Below, piece by piece: positions 8,226 through 16,835 of a stretch of 64,000 nucleotides of DNA (position 1 is the first letter of the stretch; each line of letters opens with the position of its first letter). The stretch is from Candidatus Poribacteria bacterium (lineage in GTDB: Bacteria > Poribacteria > WGA-4E > PCPOR2b), in assembly GCA_022822005.1 (NCBI GenBank), contig JAJECO010000084.1, forward strand, positions 1 through 64,000, in the 5' to 3' direction. The notes below the pieces were generated by a model. That model did not search any database. It saw only the letters and a list, made by a program, of their open reading frames with translations, and had not been told where the DNA came from. A program made the position numbers and the translations under genes.

Positions 8226-9572
8226 TTGATTAAGGCATTCCAAAACGCTTTCAAAATTCCAGAACTGCGACAGCGGATTATCTTTACAGCACTAATGCTC
8301 ATCGTTTATCGATTGGGTGCCCATATCACACTCCCCGGCATTGATGATATTGAATTAGAGAAGTTTTTCGATAGTTTCAGAGGTCGAACCGGCGGAAGCG
8401 TTCTTGACTTCGTGGATCTCTTTTCTGGCGGCGCATTTAAGCAGATGACAATCTTCGCACTCGGTATCCAACCTTATATCAGTGCGTCAATCGTCATGCA
8501 GCTCCTGACCGTCGTTATCCCCTTCCTCGAAAAACTTTCCAAAGAGCCGGACGGACGAAAAAAAATTACCCAATATACGCGCTATGCTACCGTTATTCTT
8601 AGTGCAATCCAAGGTGTCATGATTAGCCTGCTGTTGCAAAGGCCCGGCGCCATTATCAGCAGTGAGAACATTCAAATTGTAACGAATCCAGGCATCTGGT
8701 GGACCCTACTAACTATGATTACCTTGATGGCTGGCACATCTTTCGTCATGTGGCTCGGCGAACAGATTACGGAACGAGGCATTGGTCAAGGTATCTCCCT
8801 AATTATTACAATTGGTATCCTATCGGGTATGCCGGGCGGAATTCAAACAATTTTCAACCAACTCCTCAATCGTCAAATTGACCTTCCGAAACTGGTCATC
8901 TTCCTTGCCTTGGGAGTTGTAGCGATTATGGGAACCGTGTTCATCACCTTCTGTGTCCGTAAAATTCCTGTCCAATATGCACGGCGAGTTGTCGGACGTA
9001 AAGTGATGGGAGGACAAGCAACGCATATTCCACTCCGTGTTAATGCAGCCGGCATGATTCCCATTATTTTCGCCGTCACCCTGATGCAATTCCCTTCAAC
9101 AGTTCTCGGATTGTTGCAAAGTCAATTCCCCACATGGGCATGGATTGGGGGACTTATCGCTGTTTTCAGTGCTACCAGCCCCCTATATTGGACGATCTAC
9201 GCCCTTCTAATTATCGGTTTCACATATTTCTACACAGCCGTTCAAATTAATCCCGTGCAAATGGCGGATGACTTGAGGAAGTATGGTGGATTTATTCCGG
9301 GCATTCGGCCAGGAAAAAAGACCGCAGACTATATTAACGATACCTTAACGAGAATTACTTTACCCGGTGCGGTATTCCTTGCCGCAATTGCGGTTTTCCC
9401 TTTACTTCTACAGGGATGGCTCGGCACTGGCGCATTAATCAGTGGTGCCTCAATCCTAATCGTTGTCGGCGTCGTGTTAGATACAGTGTCACAGATTGAA
9501 TCCTATTTGACAATGAGACATTACGACGGGTTCCTCAAGGACAGACGTGTGAGAGGACGCCGCACAAGATAG
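8226..9572 (+). CDS. secY: Protein translocase subunit SecY
   Basis: The 448-residue polytopic membrane protein has the ten-helix SecY pattern: 'F--PELR-RI-FT---L-VYR-G--I-LPGID' at the N-terminus, the plug region 'SGGA-K--TIFALGI-PYI-ASI--QLL', 'ERGIGQGISLII-IGI', and the cytosolic loop 'ADDLRKYGGFIPGIRPG' that contacts SecA and the ribosome. The C-terminus 'MRHYDGFLKDRRVRGRRTR' is typical. The start is a TTG adjoining the rplO stop. Unusually, adk, map and infA do not follow; rpmJ is next. Confidence 0.98.
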   Translation: MIKAFQNAFKIPELRQRIIFTALMLIVYRLGAHITLPGIDDIELEKFFDSFRGRTGGSVLDFVDLFSGGAFKQMTIFALGIQPYISASIVMQLLTVVIPFLEKLSKEPDGRKKITQYTRYATVILSAIQGVMISLLLQRPGAIISSENIQIVTNPGIWWTLLTMITLMAGTSFVMWLGEQITERGIGQGISLIITIGILSGMPGGIQTIFNQLLNRQIDLPKLVIFLALGVVAIMGTVFITFCVRKIPVQYARRVVGRKVMGGQATHIPLRVNAAGMIPIIFAVTLMQFPSTVLGLLQSQFPTWAWIGGLIAVFSATSPLYWTIYALLIIGFTYFYTAVQINPVQMADDLRKYGGFIPGIRPGKKTADYINDTLTRITLPGAVFLAAIAVFPLLLQGWLGTGALISGASILIVVGVVLDTVSQIESYLTMRHYDGFLKDRRVRGRRTR

Positions 9573-9599
9573 GGTTCATTTTCCAGTAAAGGAGAGATA

Positions 9600-9716
9600 A
9601 TGAAAGTCCGTGCCTCAGTAAGGAAAATGTGTATTCAGTGCAAGATTATTAAGAGAAAAGGTGTTATCCGCGTTATCTGCTCCGCGGATCCAAAGCATAA
9701 GCAAAGACAAGGTTAA
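9600..9716 (+). CDS. rpmJ: Ribosomal protein L36 (zinc-binding form)
   Basis: A 38-residue reading frame starts at ATG 9600 after 'AAAGGAGAGATA' and reads [20 protein letters not shown] and onward to a TAA at 9714-9716. It matches L36 along its full length and keeps the zinc ligands Cys11, Cys14, Cys27 and His33. It was found by direct translation because it is very short. It lies 27 bases after secY and 33 before rpsM. Confidence 0.95.
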   Translation: MKVRASVRKMCIQCKIIKRKGVIRVICSADPKHKQRQG

Positions 9717-9749
9717 GCATTTTACGTAGCACGTAAGGAGGAAAAAGAC

Positions 9750-10145
9750 ATGGCAAGAATTGCTGGTGTTGATTTACCCCGAACAAAGAGAATCGATATC
9801 GCCCTGACCTACATTTATGGGATTGGCCGTCATAGCGCCTCAAAAATGGTCGAGGATCTGAACATTGACCCCGCCAAAAAGTCCCAGGATCTTGATGAAT
9901 CTGAAATCAGCCGGTTAAGAGAAACCATTAACCAAGATTATAAGGTTGAAGGGGATCTCCGACGCGAAGTCGAGTTGAATGTCAAACGGTTGATGGATAT
10001 CAATAGCTATCGTGGGTTGCGTCATCGTCGACAGTTGCCAGCACGAGGACAGCGGACGAGCACTAATGCACGGACGCGCAAAGGAAAAGCAAAGACCATT
10101 TCGGTCGGAAGAAAAGCAAAAGAAGCAGCGCGTAAGGGCGGTTAA
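9750..10145 (+). CDS. rpsM: Ribosomal protein S13
   Basis: The 131-residue product shows S13 features: '[26 protein letters not shown]', a helix-two-turn-helix, and the C-terminal '[31 protein letters not shown]' that reaches to the P site and intersubunit bridge B1. It is a few residues longer than average, ending in a basic stretch. A very good AAGGAGG precedes the ATG. It opens the alpha-operon part of the cluster. Confidence 0.97.
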   Translation: MARIAGVDLPRTKRIDIALTYIYGIGRHSASKMVEDLNIDPAKKSQDLDESEISRLRETINQDYKVEGDLRREVELNVKRLMDINSYRGLRHRRQLPARGQRTSTNARTRKGKAKTISVGRKAKEAARKGG

Positions 10146-10183
10146 TACCACTTGTGCATTGAGCTTCAGAAAGGAGACTAATT

Positions 10184-10576
10184 TTGCGAGATCCAGGTTC
10201 CTCTAATCGTCCAAGGAGGAGAGAAAGAAAGAATATTTCTGAAGGAATCGCTCATATCCAAGCAACCTTTAATAACACGATCATAACGATCACCGACCTC
10301 AACGGAAATGCCATCGCTTGGGCAAGTGCAGGTAGTAGCTTTCGAGGTTCTCGGAAATCTACCCCATTTGCTGCCCAACAAACAGCGGAAACATGCGCAA
10401 GGAAAGCGATGGAGCACGGTCTGAAACGGGTTGAAGTAAGGGTCAAAGGACCAGGATCCGGCAGAGAGTCCGCAATTCGATCCCTCTCAGCAGCTGGATT
10501 AGAAATTACTGCAATGAAAGACGTAACCCCAATTCCTCATAACGGGTGTCGACCGCCCAAACGGCGTCGCGTCTAA
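10184..10576 (+). CDS. rpsK: Ribosomal protein S11
   Basis: The 130-residue product has '[102 protein letters not shown]', practically a consensus S11 of the platform. The start is TTG at 10184, preceded by AAGGAG at 10171-10176 at suitable distance. It sits between rpsM and rpsD. Confidence 0.97.
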   Translation: MRDPGSSNRPRRRERKNISEGIAHIQATFNNTIITITDLNGNAIAWASAGSSFRGSRKSTPFAAQQTAETCARKAMEHGLKRVEVRVKGPGSGRESAIRSLSAAGLEITAMKDVTPIPHNGCRPPKRRRV

Positions 10577-10634
10577 TGTTTGAAAATTGGGATTTTAAGA
10601 AAGGGGGAACTGGTCCTAGTTTAACCAGAAAAGA

Positions 10635-11261
10635 ATGAGCAAATATTTAGGTTCTGTATGTAAATTATGTCGAAGAGAAGGTGAAAAACTTTTTTTGAAG
10701 GGACAACGCTGCGATTCCCCGAAGTGCTCATTTGAGCGTCGTAGTTATCCGCCCGGTCAACACGGTCAGAAACTGCCTAAAGTCAAAGATTACGGACGCC
10801 AATTACGCACCAAGCAGAAATCGAAGCGCATCTATAGTATTTTAGAAAAACCGTTTAAAAACTACTATACAAAAGCTGCACAACAGAAGGGCGTTGTAAG
10901 AGAGAATTTGCTAACACTGTTGGAACGTCGGTTGGACAACGTCGTTTACCGGCTCGGTTTTGCCAATTCACGCTTGCAGGCTCGACAACTCGTTACACAT
11001 AACCATTTCCTTGTGAACGGAAAAAGAGTTAATATTCCCTCTTACCTGATACAACTTGGCGATGTTATTCAAACACGAGAGAAAAGTCGCAACGTAGCGG
11101 TTATTCAAGAAGCATTAGAACGTTCTGAACACCGGGGTACACCAGATTGGCTTGAGTTGGATAAAGAGAAACAAGAGGGAGTTGTTAGGACGTACCCGAA
11201 CGTCGAGCAACTCGCCATCGACCTCCAAACACAGTTAATCGTTGAACTTTACTCCAAATAA
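10635..11261 (+). CDS. rpsD: Ribosomal protein S4 (zinc-ligand form)
   Basis: The 208-residue product has the C+ S4 N-terminus with Cys9, Cys12, Cys26 and Cys31 in '[23 protein letters not shown]'-type spacing, followed by '[10 protein letters not shown]' and the S4 RNA-binding domain '[41 protein letters not shown]'. S4 is a primary 16S binder and in some bacteria a translational repressor of the alpha operon. The ribosome binding site is weak (AGAAAAG). Confidence 0.97.
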   Translation: MSKYLGSVCKLCRREGEKLFLKGQRCDSPKCSFERRSYPPGQHGQKLPKVKDYGRQLRTKQKSKRIYSILEKPFKNYYTKAAQQKGVVRENLLTLLERRLDNVVYRLGFANSRLQARQLVTHNHFLVNGKRVNIPSYLIQLGDVIQTREKSRNVAVIQEALERSEHRGTPDWLELDKEKQEGVVRTYPNVEQLAIDLQTQLIVELYSK

Positions 11262-11289
11262 CGCAGCCACTTGTAGGAGGATAAGATAG

Positions 11290-12255
11290 ATGACAGGGAG
11301 GGAAATCACCAAGCCAAAGCACCTCGTTACCGATCTTGATACATTGCAACCTGATTACGGGAAATTTGTTGCTGAACCACTCGAACGAGGATTTGGAACG
11401 ACTATTGGTAACTCGCTGCGACGCGTCTTGCTTTCTTCAATCCAAGGTGCCGCCGTGATTGCCGTTGCTATTGATGGGGTAAAGCATGAGTTCTCAACGC
11501 TGGACGGGATGAAAGAAGATGTCACTCAAGTTCTCCTTAACCTTAAAGAGATTCGACTTCGAGTTCATAGCGATGAGATTATCACATTGGGTTTATCCGC
11601 AGAAGGCTCCGGTAACATTACAGCAGCAGATATCCAGCCCAACGGACAGGTTGACATCATCAACCCGGACCAACATATTGCAACGCTCGACAAATGCGAT
11701 GGTTTGAATATGGAAATCCAAGTCTGTGGAGGCAGAGGATATGAGTTCGGGGAAGAACATCTAGACCACAGTCAGCAGATCGGAGTTATCCCGGTCGATT
11801 CTAAGTTTTCGCCAGTCAGAAAAGTCAATTTCTTGGTTGAAGAAACACGGGTCGGACACATGACAAACTATGACCGGCTTATCTTAGAAGTGTGGACAGA
11901 TGCGAGTATCACCCCGAAAGAAGCAGTCACACAAGCCTCGGACATCCTACTAGATCAATTTAGGCTCTTTAGCGATTTCGATGAAACCTACGTGGAACCG
12001 GTCGAGGAAATTGACGAAGAAGAACTTCAGCGTGAGAAATGGCTATCGAAGCCTGTCGCGGAACTTGAACTTTCAGTGCGATCCGCCAACTGTCTGGAAG
12101 CTGCAGAGATCACAACTATCCGAGACCTCGTGGTCAAGACTGAACAAGAAATGTTGAAATTTCGGAATTTCGGTAGAAAATCCCTGAACGAGATTAAGGA
12201 CATCCTTTCGGAGATGGGCCTCTCTTTAGGAATGACCCTTGGCAATGATGAGTGA
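11290..12255 (+). CDS. rpoA: RNA polymerase alpha subunit
   Basis: The 321-residue product has the N-terminal dimerisation domain ('[55 protein letters not shown]'-type) and the C-terminal domain ('[42 protein letters not shown]'), which binds UP-element DNA and activators. Length and domain order are normal. TAGGAGG lies 10-16 bases upstream of the ATG. It is the penultimate gene of the cluster, as usual. Confidence 0.98.
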   Translation: MTGREITKPKHLVTDLDTLQPDYGKFVAEPLERGFGTTIGNSLRRVLLSSIQGAAVIAVAIDGVKHEFSTLDGMKEDVTQVLLNLKEIRLRVHSDEIITLGLSAEGSGNITAADIQPNGQVDIINPDQHIATLDKCDGLNMEIQVCGGRGYEFGEEHLDHSQQIGVIPVDSKFSPVRKVNFLVEETRVGHMTNYDRLILEVWTDASITPKEAVTQASDILLDQFRLFSDFDETYVEPVEEIDEEELQREKWLSKPVAELELSVRSANCLEAAEITTIRDLVVKTEQEMLKFRNFGRKSLNEIKDILSEMGLSLGMTLGNDE

Positions 12256-12287
12256 ATTGCCCAAAAATAGAATGAGGATGAATAGCC

Positions 12288-12641
12288 ATGCGTCACCGGA
12301 AAATGGGAAGGAAACTTGGAAGAACAAGCGGGCATCGCAAGGCATTGTTCAGCAACCAAGCCACCGCACTATTTGAACACGAACAGATTCGAACGACCTT
12401 GCCAAAGTGCAAAGAACTAAGGCGGGTCGCTGAAAAGCTGATCACCCTCGCCAAACGAGGCGATCTACATGCGCGCCGTCAGGCCGCTAAGGTTATCCAC
12501 GACCACGACATTTTGCAAAAATTGTTCGACGATCTTGGACCCCGTTATCAAGATCGTAATGGCGGATATACCCGTATCATCAGAGGCGAGCTGAGACGTA
12601 GCGACGCCGCTCAGATGGCGTATATTCAGTTGGTAGAATAG
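12288..12641 (+). CDS. rplQ: Ribosomal protein L17
   Basis: The 117-residue product has '[65 protein letters not shown]' and ends 'GGYTRI-R---RR-DAA-MA-IQLVE', diagnostic of bacterial L17. Length is normal. It is the last gene of the ribosomal cluster and is followed within 22 bases by a strong terminator. Confidence 0.97.
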   Translation: MRHRKMGRKLGRTSGHRKALFSNQATALFEHEQIRTTLPKCKELRRVAEKLITLAKRGDLHARRQAAKVIHDHDILQKLFDDLGPRYQDRNGGYTRIIRGELRRSDAAQMAYIQLVE

Positions 12642-12662
12642 TACCGATATCCATAAAAGCAT

Positions 12663-12699
12663 AAAAAAAGGCGCTGATTTTCAGTCAGCGCCTTTTTTT
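12663..12699. terminator. Symmetric, probably bidirectional intrinsic terminator
   Basis: AAAAAAAGGCGCTGA (12663-12677) and TCAGCGCCTTTTTTT (12685-12699) form a perfect 15-bp stem around a 7-base loop, with an A7 tract before and a T7 tract after the GC-rich core. It therefore works as a Rho-independent terminator on both strands. It lies between rplQ (plus) and the convergent FadL-like gene (minus), where a shared terminator is expected. Confidence 0.93.
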
Positions 12700-12766
12700 G
12701 TTTCTGGACTCTGGTTATACTACATCCTGATAGAGCAGTTCTAATTGTCCCCCGTCACAGCAACCC

Positions 12767-14053
12767 TCAATATCGATATCCCGCAGACACAAACATCCGG
12801 TTGGAGGTTTGACTTTCTGTGAGCAAGTTGCTTGATTGCTCCCATGAACCTCGCATGTAGGCAATATCAATTTTGACAATCTGATCGAAGACCTTGCCTA
12901 TCCCAATCGTCAGAAAGTCTCGGTCACTGTCTATCTCCCTATCTTGGAACGGAATCGGATCCCGGAAGTAACCGATGCGCACACTGGTTTCGATAACCGG
13001 TATACGATACTCCGCACCGACACGAACCTGTATAGTACTGTCATAATACCGATTGAAGTTGTTCTGTGCATCTTCTGCTGGCAGCGGGTCATATTCGGTC
13101 TGTGTCCAGTCCGTAAACTGGACGTCACCGGCTAATGTCATGCGTTTTTCTAAGAGTTTGATAGCAACACCGCCGCCAAACTGAAATGGACGTTCGATAT
13201 CAAATAAGATTGATCCGTCATCGGCTTCCACACTCTCATCACCATCGTCGAATTCCACGATCGTCTGTTGTTCCCACAACTCGCTGACCTCAAGGTCCAC
13301 CGGCAGTGTAACAGTCCCACCAAGCGCCACATTTTCCCCAGCGAAAGCAAGTACGCCTATTCTACCGCCAAGACCTGAATACACTCTGTCTATGGTGTCG
13401 TGATAAGCGAAACTCTCCACTTCTGGATCAATGCTATTAATATCTCCCGCTGCACTGTCTAACTCGTAGAGACTTGATCCGTGCCAAAAGTCTATTGAGC
13501 CGCCAAGTAAGATATTTTCTGAGATAAAGACACCCGTCCCTAAACTCCAGATACCCATACCACCGCTGTTGGAGGTCATTTCATTCACATTAAATCCGCT
13601 AAACGCCGAATTGTCTGACGGATCCACCCCTCGAATGGTAATCTCGGAATCAAAATTTTGAGGTCGATTATATCCGAGCGCAAGCGCAATGCCACCACGA
13701 GTTGCGTATAGAGGGTAGACCAACCCAATCGAATTGGGTCGAGTCTGTGATCCTTCAGCGTCCGCCGTACGACCGCGGGTGAACTTCGCTTCTGTGTCCC
13801 GTTCGCTGTGTGCCAGACCGCCATACAACTCAAACTTTCTAATCTGAGCCAGCCCCGCCGGGTTCCAATACAGCGCCGTAAAATCATCTGCAACACCGAG
13901 AAATGCGCCGCCCATCCCCATCGTTCTTGCACCAAGACCGAAGGTATTACCGATAGCAATCTCCTCCACCTGTGCAACTCCAATTCTGCTCCCAAACACA
14001 AAGCAAGTGAGCATCAACGCCAAAACAATGGCGGTTTTCACTAATCTTCTCAT
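12767..14053 (-). CDS. FadL/TodX-like outer-membrane beta-barrel protein
   Basis: The 428-residue product starts at ATG 14053 with a signal peptide (MRRLVKTAIVLALMLTCFVF, likely cleaved after GVAQ). The mature start 'GARTMGMGGAFLGVADDFTALYWNPAGLAQI' is typical of the OMPP1/FadL/TodX and related PorV-type barrels, which move hydrophobic compounds or act as secretion-linked outer-membrane proteins. Alternating beta-strand patterns continue to a C-terminal aromatic residue (SAGYRY). The Shine-Dalgarno AAGGAGG of this gene lies inside the last codons and stop of the upstream lipoprotein gene, so the two are translationally coupled. The substrate cannot be told. Confidence 0.8.
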   Translation of the reverse strand: MRRLVKTAIVLALMLTCFVFGSRIGVAQVEEIAIGNTFGLGARTMGMGGAFLGVADDFTALYWNPAGLAQIRKFELYGGLAHSERDTEAKFTRGRTADAEGSQTRPNSIGLVYPLYATRGGIALALGYNRPQNFDSEITIRGVDPSDNSAFSGFNVNEMTSNSGGMGIWSLGTGVFISENILLGGSIDFWHGSSLYELDSAAGDINSIDPEVESFAYHDTIDRVYSGLGGRIGVLAFAGENVALGGTVTLPVDLEVSELWEQQTIVEFDDGDESVEADDGSILFDIERPFQFGGGVAIKLLEKRMTLAGDVQFTDWTQTEYDPLPAEDAQNNFNRYYDSTIQVRVGAEYRIPVIETSVRIGYFRDPIPFQDREIDSDRDFLTIGIGKVFDQIVKIDIAYMRGSWEQSSNLLTESQTSNRMFVSAGYRY

Positions 14054-14060
14054 TGGACTG

Positions 14061-14693
14061 TTACCTCCTTCTGGACCTTCGGGACCTGTCACGCCGCGAC
14101 TCAGACGAACCACGAGCGGGCGTCTTATTCTCTTCATCTTTCCTCAACGACCTATCCGGACGCCCTGAAGACGGGTGGCGGGATCTGACACCCCGATAGC
14201 TTTGCGAGCGTCGCTTACCAAAATTCAAATCGCCAATTCTGGAAGTCCGTTGCGGGTAGCGATATCGATAGGGACGATACCCATGATAGCGATATGATCC
14301 ATAGTAGGAATGATATGGATAGTAGGAGTATCCGTAATAGGGATAAAGGGGATGATAGCCACCATAATAGTATGGATAAGCGGGATAGTAGTCGTAGTAA
14401 TCGTAGGAGTAAGACCGATAATAACGGCCAGAATAACCGTAGCTCGGTTTGCGACGTCCGTAGTATCCCTCATCGTCCACTTCGGAGGGTTCTTCTTTCG
14501 CCTCAACTTCCTCTTCTGCCTCCCGTTCAGATCCCATCTTTTCATCCCCATCTTGGTGTCGGCGTTCATCTTGGTGATGAGAGGAGATCTCTCGGACTGA
14601 AGGACGTGGCTCATAGTAGCCAATCTGCGTGTAACACCCTGCGAAAGCAATCACTGCCAGCAGGAATGTAATAAAAAGAACGAATCTGTTCAT
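14061..14693 (-). CDS. Tyr-rich low-complexity lipoprotein
   Basis: The 210-residue product from ATG 14693 has a lipoprotein signal: a hydrophobic stretch ending AVIAFAGC with Cys20 as the lipid site. After an acidic linker (about residues 45-75) comes a 75-residue tract dominated by Tyr, Pro, Gly, Ser and Arg (repeats like YPYYGYSYY), then a basic Ser/Arg-rich tail. No catalytic domain is visible. The start was placed by the AAGGAGG six bases upstream; two earlier ATGs overlap that site. Its stop codon is part of the ribosome binding site of the FadL-like gene. A role at the envelope next to the barrel is plausible but unproven. Confidence 0.7.
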   Translation of the reverse strand: MNRFVLFITFLLAVIAFAGCYTQIGYYEPRPSVREISSHHQDERRHQDGDEKMGSEREAEEEVEAKEEPSEVDDEGYYGRRKPSYGYSGRYYRSYSYDYYDYYPAYPYYYGGYHPLYPYYGYSYYPYHSYYGSYRYHGYRPYRYRYPQRTSRIGDLNFGKRRSQSYRGVRSRHPSSGRPDRSLRKDEENKTPARGSSESRRDRSRRSRRR

Positions 14694-14751
14694 CGTCATC
14701 CTCCTTTTCATAAATTGTTCATAGGTTGACCCGGCGATATGTGTTGGATAT

Positions 14752-14760
14752 ATTATAACA
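14752..14760 (-). promoter_or_regulatory. Extended -10 promoter candidate for the lipoprotein/barrel operon
   Basis: On the minus strand the sequence TGTTATAAT fits an extended -10 element (TGn plus TATAAT), about 60 bases upstream of the lipoprotein start at 14693. No convincing -35 box is present at 17 bases, which extended -10 promoters tolerate. On the plus strand the same AT-rich patch gives TTGACC-N17-TATATT (14726-14754), which could alternatively serve the gene at 15067. The rest of the 373-base spacer (14694-15066) shows no gene. Confidence 0.4.
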
Positions 14761-15066
14761 CATACCCACTGCCAAACGGAAAATCAAACGCTGTTAAGCC
14801 TGCGATCTGTCTGCTATAGATTGTGATTGACAGATACACAAAGTTACCATAGAATGCTCCGCGACAACAGTTTCTTTGATATAAGCAATTAAGATGCCAT
14901 AGTTCAGCTCTATCGAAATAGAGCAGAATCTTTGCAAAACTGCTTAGACTGAACATAGCAAACATAAATTGAATCTACAAATTGTGGCAACAATGATACA
15001 ACTTTATATCGCAAGTGCCACAGGAAACTGTATTCACATCGGCATATAATATAAAAGGAAATCACA

Positions 15067-15963
15067 ATGAAAAGAGAAGTGCGCTGGGAACGGATGTTCC
15101 CCGACGAACTGGAAGCCGCGTTTGAGGAATGTCCTATCGTCTATTTCTGCTACGGCTTGTGCGAACCCCACGGTCCCCAGAACGCAGTCGGACTCGACGC
15201 TTTGAAAGCGCACGCGATTGCGTGCCGAACAGCCCGTGAGCACGGCGGCATTGTTGCTCCGCCCGATTACTGGCATATCCACGAACACGGTGGCTATGCA
15301 CTCTGGGCAAATCGGACTGTCGGAGAGACCCGTCCATGGCTGACCGCGATGCCTGCGTGGATGCATTTCAAGAACATCTGCTATCATGTTCGGGCAGCGG
15401 ATGCCATGGGATTTCATGCTGCCATCCTTTTGACGGGACACTACGGTCCGAACTGGAAAGACCTCAAGACCCTACTTGAAATCTTGCAACCACATTTTGA
15501 TATGCAGCTATACGGTCTGCCCGATTTCGAGGCGAATCAGCCCGGCTTCGACAGCGATGGTAACAGCGGAGGAGATCACGCCGGTAAAGTTGAAACCTCG
15601 CTGCTCTGGGCGCTAGAACCTGATTGCGTCGATGTCTCGCGCCTACCAGCGTTGGACGCACCGGGACCCCACTTTGCTATGGGACCAACCGCACATGAAT
15701 CCGATCGCCAAGTCGGTGAACGAATGGTCGCCGATGAAGTCCGGTGGCTCGGTGCGAAAGCAACGGAACTGCTCGACACCTATACCGAACCATCGTCAGA
15801 ACGTCAACCCCTCACCTTCGATCAGATTGAAGAGATCTGGGAACGCGATGTTCGTCCACAACTGAAGGGCTTTGAAAGTATGCAAAGCAGCTGGAGCGAT
15901 GATGATGGACCGTCTCAAGATTCCCGCTGGTACGCCCAATGGCGTGTACCGGATCGTGGATAG
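15067..15963 (+). CDS. Creatininase-family amidohydrolase
   Basis: The 298-residue product has the metal-binding pattern of the creatinine amidohydrolase family: Glu33 and His35 in 'GLCEPHGP', Asp44 in 'VGLD', His125 in 'TGHYGPNW', and 'GGDHAGKVETS' with Glu176. Family members hydrolyse cyclic amides (creatinine to creatine, or other lactams) with two divalent metals; the true substrate is not evident. It is 21 bases upstream of a PhyH-type dioxygenase gene and shares its strand, followed by a sarcosine-oxidase-like gene. An AAAGGAAA ribosome binding site supports the ATG at 15067. Confidence 0.82.
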   Translation: MKREVRWERMFPDELEAAFEECPIVYFCYGLCEPHGPQNAVGLDALKAHAIACRTAREHGGIVAPPDYWHIHEHGGYALWANRTVGETRPWLTAMPAWMHFKNICYHVRAADAMGFHAAILLTGHYGPNWKDLKTLLEILQPHFDMQLYGLPDFEANQPGFDSDGNSGGDHAGKVETSLLWALEPDCVDVSRLPALDAPGPHFAMGPTAHESDRQVGERMVADEVRWLGAKATELLDTYTEPSSERQPLTFDQIEEIWERDVRPQLKGFESMQSSWSDDDGPSQDSRWYAQWRVPDRG

Positions 15964-15984
15964 ATACGTGAAAGGAGCGGAAAA

Positions 15985-16743
15985 ATGTCTCTCACCGAAG
16001 CACAAATCAAGGCTTACGAGGTAGAAGGCTTCGTGCCAAAAGTTCAAATTTCAAACGACACTGAAGCCGCCCAACATCGGGGGTTGTTCGACGAATTAGA
16101 AGCCAAACTGGGGCGCGAGGAATGTCATCTCGGGTTAGTCGACCGACATTTTGAGGAAGAATTCATCTGGGAGATTGCAACCCACCCAAAGATTCTCGAC
16201 TGTATCGAAGCCTTGATAGGACCCAATGTTATGATGATATCAAGCCACTTCTTCTGCAAATATGGACCAGATGAAAAAAAGTTTGTGGCATGGCACCAGG
16301 ATGTAACCTATTGGGGACTTGAGCCGCCTGAAGCGATTACTGCATGGTATGCGATTGACGATAGCGATTGCGAGAACGGTTGTATGCGTGTAATTCCAAG
16401 CACCCACCGTCCCGGCATTCGGGACCATGGGAAATCCGGACAGGAAGGAAATCTGTTAAGTATCGATCAGGAAGTGCCGGTCAGCGAGGACGAGGAGCAG
16501 AACGCCGTAGATCTAGTTCTAAAGGCGGGCGAAATCTCAATTCATCACGGCACCTTAATTCACGGTAGCCTGCCCAATCAATCTACACGGCGACGCTGCG
16601 GCTTGACAGTCCGCTACGTTCCCACTTGGGTCAAGCAAGTTGAGCAGAACTCGCTGGGACGTAACTGGTTGGCAATTCTGTTGCGCGGCGAAAACAAAGA
16701 GAAGAATTTTGATGAACTACCCAAACCATTCCCGATGAAGTAA
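15985..16743 (+). CDS. Phytanoyl-CoA dioxygenase (PhyH) family oxygenase
   Basis: The 252-residue product shows the 2-oxoglutarate/Fe(II) oxygenase facial triad: His104 and Asp106 in 'WHQDVTYW' and a distal His193 in 'HGTLIHGSLPN', with 'NGCMRVIPSTHRPG' between them. PhyH-type enzymes hydroxylate small organic substrates; phytanoyl-CoA itself is not implied. It follows the creatininase-family gene by 21 bases after GAAAGGAG and precedes the sarcosine-oxidase-like gene by 92 bases, suggesting a three-gene catabolic unit. A second PhyH gene is at 33217-33987. Confidence 0.85.
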   Translation: MSLTEAQIKAYEVEGFVPKVQISNDTEAAQHRGLFDELEAKLGREECHLGLVDRHFEEEFIWEIATHPKILDCIEALIGPNVMMISSHFFCKYGPDEKKFVAWHQDVTYWGLEPPEAITAWYAIDDSDCENGCMRVIPSTHRPGIRDHGKSGQEGNLLSIDQEVPVSEDEEQNAVDLVLKAGEISIHHGTLIHGSLPNQSTRRRCGLTVRYVPTWVKQVEQNSLGRNWLAILLRGENKEKNFDELPKPFPMK

Positions 16744-16835
16744 CTGATTAGGAAGCGAAGATCAGGCAACGGAACGGTTTACAATCCGAATCTCCCATCC
16801 TACTTCACGCATCACCGTATCAGGAGACAAAAGAA

